Part shown: positions 6,063 to 7,545 of the stretch, piece after piece
Layout: the number at the start of each line of letters is the position of its first letter
Position numbering within the stretch: the first letter of the stretch is position 1
NCBI GenBank assembly: GCA_030626365.1
Contig: DAOUPC010000135.1
Span: forward strand, 1-7,545
Direction of reading: 5' to 3'
DNA from: Paracoccaceae bacterium
GTDB lineage: Bacteria > Pseudomonadota > Alphaproteobacteria > Rhodobacterales > Rhodobacteraceae
DNA length: 7,545 nt
The notes under the pieces: generated by a model
What the model saw: the letters and a program-made list of their open reading frames with translations, nothing else
What the model was told of the DNA's origin: nothing
Databases searched by the model: none
Position numbers and translations under genes: made by a program

Positions 6063-6388
6063 CGTTCTCTCCCTGATAAAATCGTTGTTTTTCGTGACAT
6101 TAGGCAAGGATCACAACTGATCCAGCCTTTGGGTGGTTCTTTGCCCGGATGCACCACCCCACAGGTGGGGCAGGTGCGGGCGGGTTCAACAGGTGCCGGT
6201 GTTCATCCATCCGGGCATTGCAAGTGAAGGCCGCCAGTTTTGACATCAGTGTTCCCTTTGCCCGGCTTGTCGGCTGTTTTTCTGTGGTGCCCACATTGGT
6301 GGTGAAAATCGCGCCCGAACCGGGGCAGGGACAAGGGGTAGTTCGGCAATTGGCTATCACAAATCCCGATAGCTGGGCGATTTCCCAT
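6059..6388 (-). pseudogene. Possible interrupted small zinc-ribbon ORF filling the ligase-dctP gap
   Basis: One minus-strand frame starts at ATG 6388, which overlaps the ligase stop as TGATG, and ends at TGA 6061-6059, which overlaps the dctP start as ATGA. It spans 110 codons and is broken by one in-frame UGA at 6205-6203. The 61 codons before the UGA give an unfamiliar His/Cys-containing sequence. The 47 after it contain CPTCG, HPG, KGWI and CDPC, a CxxC-x15-CxxC pattern like a zinc ribbon. Removing a single A just after ATG 6206-6204 would instead give a 48-residue protein beginning MTPAPVEP. The last dozen codons use A/T-ending codons and look poorly coding, and the upstream part has no known homologue to me. 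The ligase frame is also open over much of the same stretch (to about 6100). It may be a decayed gene, a sequencing error, or a non-coding spacer with a chance pattern. Confidence 0.28.
6142..6217. repeat. 10-bp inverted repeat enclosing a hairpin and three CAGGTG copies
   Basis: TGCCCGGATG (6142-6151) and its exact reverse complement CATCCGGGCA (6208-6217) enclose 56 bases. Inside is a smaller perfect palindrome, CCCCAC (6157-6162) with GTGGGG (6165-6170). CAGGTG occurs at 6162-6167, 6171-6176 and 6190-6195. The transcript running from the ligase into dctP could fold into a branched stem here. No T-run follows, so this is not an intrinsic terminator. It may influence RNA processing or regulator binding upstream of dctP. 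Confidence 0.4.
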
Positions 6389-7545
6389 CACTTCCGCTTT
6401 GTTGTGGGCGGGTCATCGCGCAGGCGAAACCGCTGAATCTTGCCGGTGGCCGTTTTGGGCAGGGCTTTGATAAAACGGACCGAGCGGGGGTATTTATAGG
6501 GCGCAATGCGGGCCTTGACGAAATCCTGCAACAGCTTGGCCTGCTCTGGTGATGGCGTGACGCCCTCTTTCAGCACCACATGCGCCTCGACGATTTGACC
6601 GCGTGCCGTGTCGGGGGCCCCGATCACCCCACATTCGGCAACATCCGCGTGTGCCAGCAGCGCCGCCTCGACCTCTGGTCCGGCGATGTTATAGCCCGAC
6701 GAAATGATCATATCATCCGACCGGGCCGCGAAAAAGAAATACCCGTCCGCATCCATAAGGAACGAATCCCCGGTGACGTTCCAGCCATCCCGCACATAAT
6801 CCGTCTGGCGATCATCATTCAGATACCGGCACCCGGTTGGCCCGCGTACCGCCAGATACCCCACCTCGCCACGGGGCAATTCTGCGCCATCGGGGCCAAT
6901 GATCTTTGCCTCATATCCGCCGACCGGTTTGCCGGTGCAGGCGGGTTTGTGATCGTCAAAGCGGTTAGAGATGAAAATATGCAGGAATTCGGTCGCGCCG
7001 ATCCCGTCCAGCATCGGCTTGCCGGTCTTCTTGATCCAGTCGTGATAGACCGGTTCGGGCAATGTCTCGCCTGCCGACACGGCGGCGCGCAGCGATGACA
7101 GGTCCGCGCCTTCGTCCATCGCCGCCAGCATCACCCTGTATGCGGTTGGTGCGGTAAAGCAGATGGTGGCGCGGTGGGTTTCGATTATCTCGATCATGTT
7201 GGGTGGCGTGGCGGCCTCAAGCAGCACGGCGCAGGCCCCAAAGCGCAGCGGAAACACCGCCAGCCCGCCCAGCCCGAAGGTAAACGCCAAAGGGGGCGAG
7301 CCGACAAATATGTCCTCTGGGGTGACGCCAAGGATTTCGTGCGCATAGCCATCGGCAATGGCCAGAATATCCCGGTGAAAATGCATCGCTGCCTTGGGAT
7401 CACCCGTGGTCCCCGAGGTAAACCCAAGCAGCGCCACATCATCCCGACCCGTCGCCACCGGCGTGAAATTCACCGGCTTGTTCAGCGCGGCACGGTCCAG
7501 TTCTGCATCATGATTGGCGGTGCCGTCAAAGCCGATAACACTGCT
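6388..7545 (-). CDS. Aryl-CoA ligase, benzoate/2-aminobenzoate-CoA ligase type (5' end missing)
   Basis: This AMP-forming adenylating enzyme joins a carboxylic acid to CoA through an acyl-AMP. The frame stays open to the window edge, giving 385 visible residues; about 150 N-terminal residues should lie outside. Counted from the edge: the ATP-binding loop FTSGTTGDPK is at 42-51, followed by AAMHFHRDI; SPPLAFTFGLGG at 83-94; GIGATE at 181-186; TGD at 258-260; the hinge region ARSDDMIISSGYNIAGPEVE at about 274-293; and PKTATGK at 363-369 with K369 the expected catalytic lysine. The MHFHRD segment, the AFTFGLGG block and the IISSGYNIAGPEVE hinge resemble 2-aminobenzoate- and benzoate-CoA ligases more than acetyl- or fatty acyl-CoA synthetases. 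The exact aromatic substrate is uncertain. It lies upstream of dctPQM on the same strand, suggesting that the transported acid is its substrate. A related aliphatic-acid ligase cannot be excluded. Confidence 0.85.
   Translation of the reverse strand, partial: SSVIGFDGTANHDAELDRAALNKPVNFTPVATGRDDVALLGFTSGTTGDPKAAMHFHRDILAIADGYAHEILGVTPEDIFVGSPPLAFTFGLGGLAVFPLRFGACAVLLEAATPPNMIEIIETHRATICFTAPTAYRVMLAAMDEGADLSSLRAAVSAGETLPEPVYHDWIKKTGKPMLDGIGATEFLHIFISNRFDDHKPACTGKPVGGYEAKIIGPDGAELPRGEVGYLAVRGPTGCRYLNDDRQTDYVRDGWNVTGDSFLMDADGYFFFAARSDDMIISSGYNIAGPEVEAALLAHADVAECGVIGAPDTARGQIVEAHVVLKEGVTPSPEQAKLLQDFVKARIAPYKYPRSVRFIKALPKTATGKIQRFRLRDDPPTTKRK

Noticed and set aside
6063..6107. N-terminal extension of dctP from ATG 6107
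   Set aside because: It would put 15 polar residues before the signal peptide, and the GGGAGAG RBS lies between the two starts, so ATG 6062 is preferred.
6100..6360. 86-codon minus-strand frame in the ligase-dctP gap starting at GTG 6360
   Set aside because: It is simply the ligase frame continuing past its stop; its start is weak and its proline/alanine-rich sequence matches nothing I know.
6360..6384. Imperfect AAATC/GATTT hairpin just after the ligase stop as a terminator
   Set aside because: The stem has a bulge, is short, and no T-run follows on the minus strand.
7474..7545. Reading the ligase as complete with a GTG start at 7473
   Set aside because: The frame stays open to the window edge, and the ATP-binding loop would sit only about 18 residues from that start instead of about 180, so the gene is truncated by the window.

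Overview
This GC-rich window (roughly 60% GC by eye) looks like chromosomal or chromid DNA of an alphaproteobacterium, most likely a Rhodobacterales (Roseobacter/Rhodobacter-type) organism. The reasons are the L-carnitine dehydrogenase carrying a fused hot-dog thioesterase, the small DctQ/DctM type TRAP transporter, the benzoate/2-aminobenzoate type aryl-CoA ligase, and a codon use dominated by G or C at the third position. The taxonomic call is an inference, not a database result.

Left half (1-3089), all plus strand. The window opens inside the last 45 codons of a cysteine-rich, probably exported protein (stop at 136-138). A 62-base gap with four GATAC repeats, three of them 11 bp apart, leads to a small exported protein with four cysteines (201-569). 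Nine bases later comes lcdH (579-2057), a bifunctional L-carnitine dehydrogenase/thioesterase that makes 3-dehydrocarnitine and probably hydrolyses betainyl-CoA to glycine betaine. The cleavage enzyme that must act between these two steps (BKACE/DUF849 family) is not in the window. A 129-base gap holds a hairpin with a T-run that would terminate minus-strand transcripts, although no convincing minus-strand gene lies there. An EamA/DMT-family ten-helix permease follows (2187-3089).

Right half (3115-7545), all minus strand and convergent with the left half. In transcription order: an aryl-CoA ligase cut by the window edge (7545-6388), a roughly 325-base stretch without a certain gene, a TRAP substrate-binding protein dctP (6062-5076), a strong intrinsic terminator (5056-5025), a leader with a degenerate 11-13 bp repeat, then dctQ (4931-4371) and dctM (4374-3115), which overlap by ATGA. 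A plausible reading is that the TRAP system imports an aromatic or similar carboxylate and the ligase activates it to its CoA thioester. The terminator after dctP would keep the binding protein more abundant than the membrane subunits.

The most unusual spot is the ligase-dctP gap. One minus-strand frame runs exactly from an ATG overlapping the ligase stop (TGATG) to a TGA overlapping the dctP start (ATGA). It is broken by a single in-frame UGA, and the part after the UGA encodes a CxxC-x15-CxxC zinc-ribbon-like segment. It may be a decayed gene, a frameshifted small zinc-ribbon gene, or chance. No phage genes, insertion sequences, CRISPR array, tRNA or rRNA were seen.
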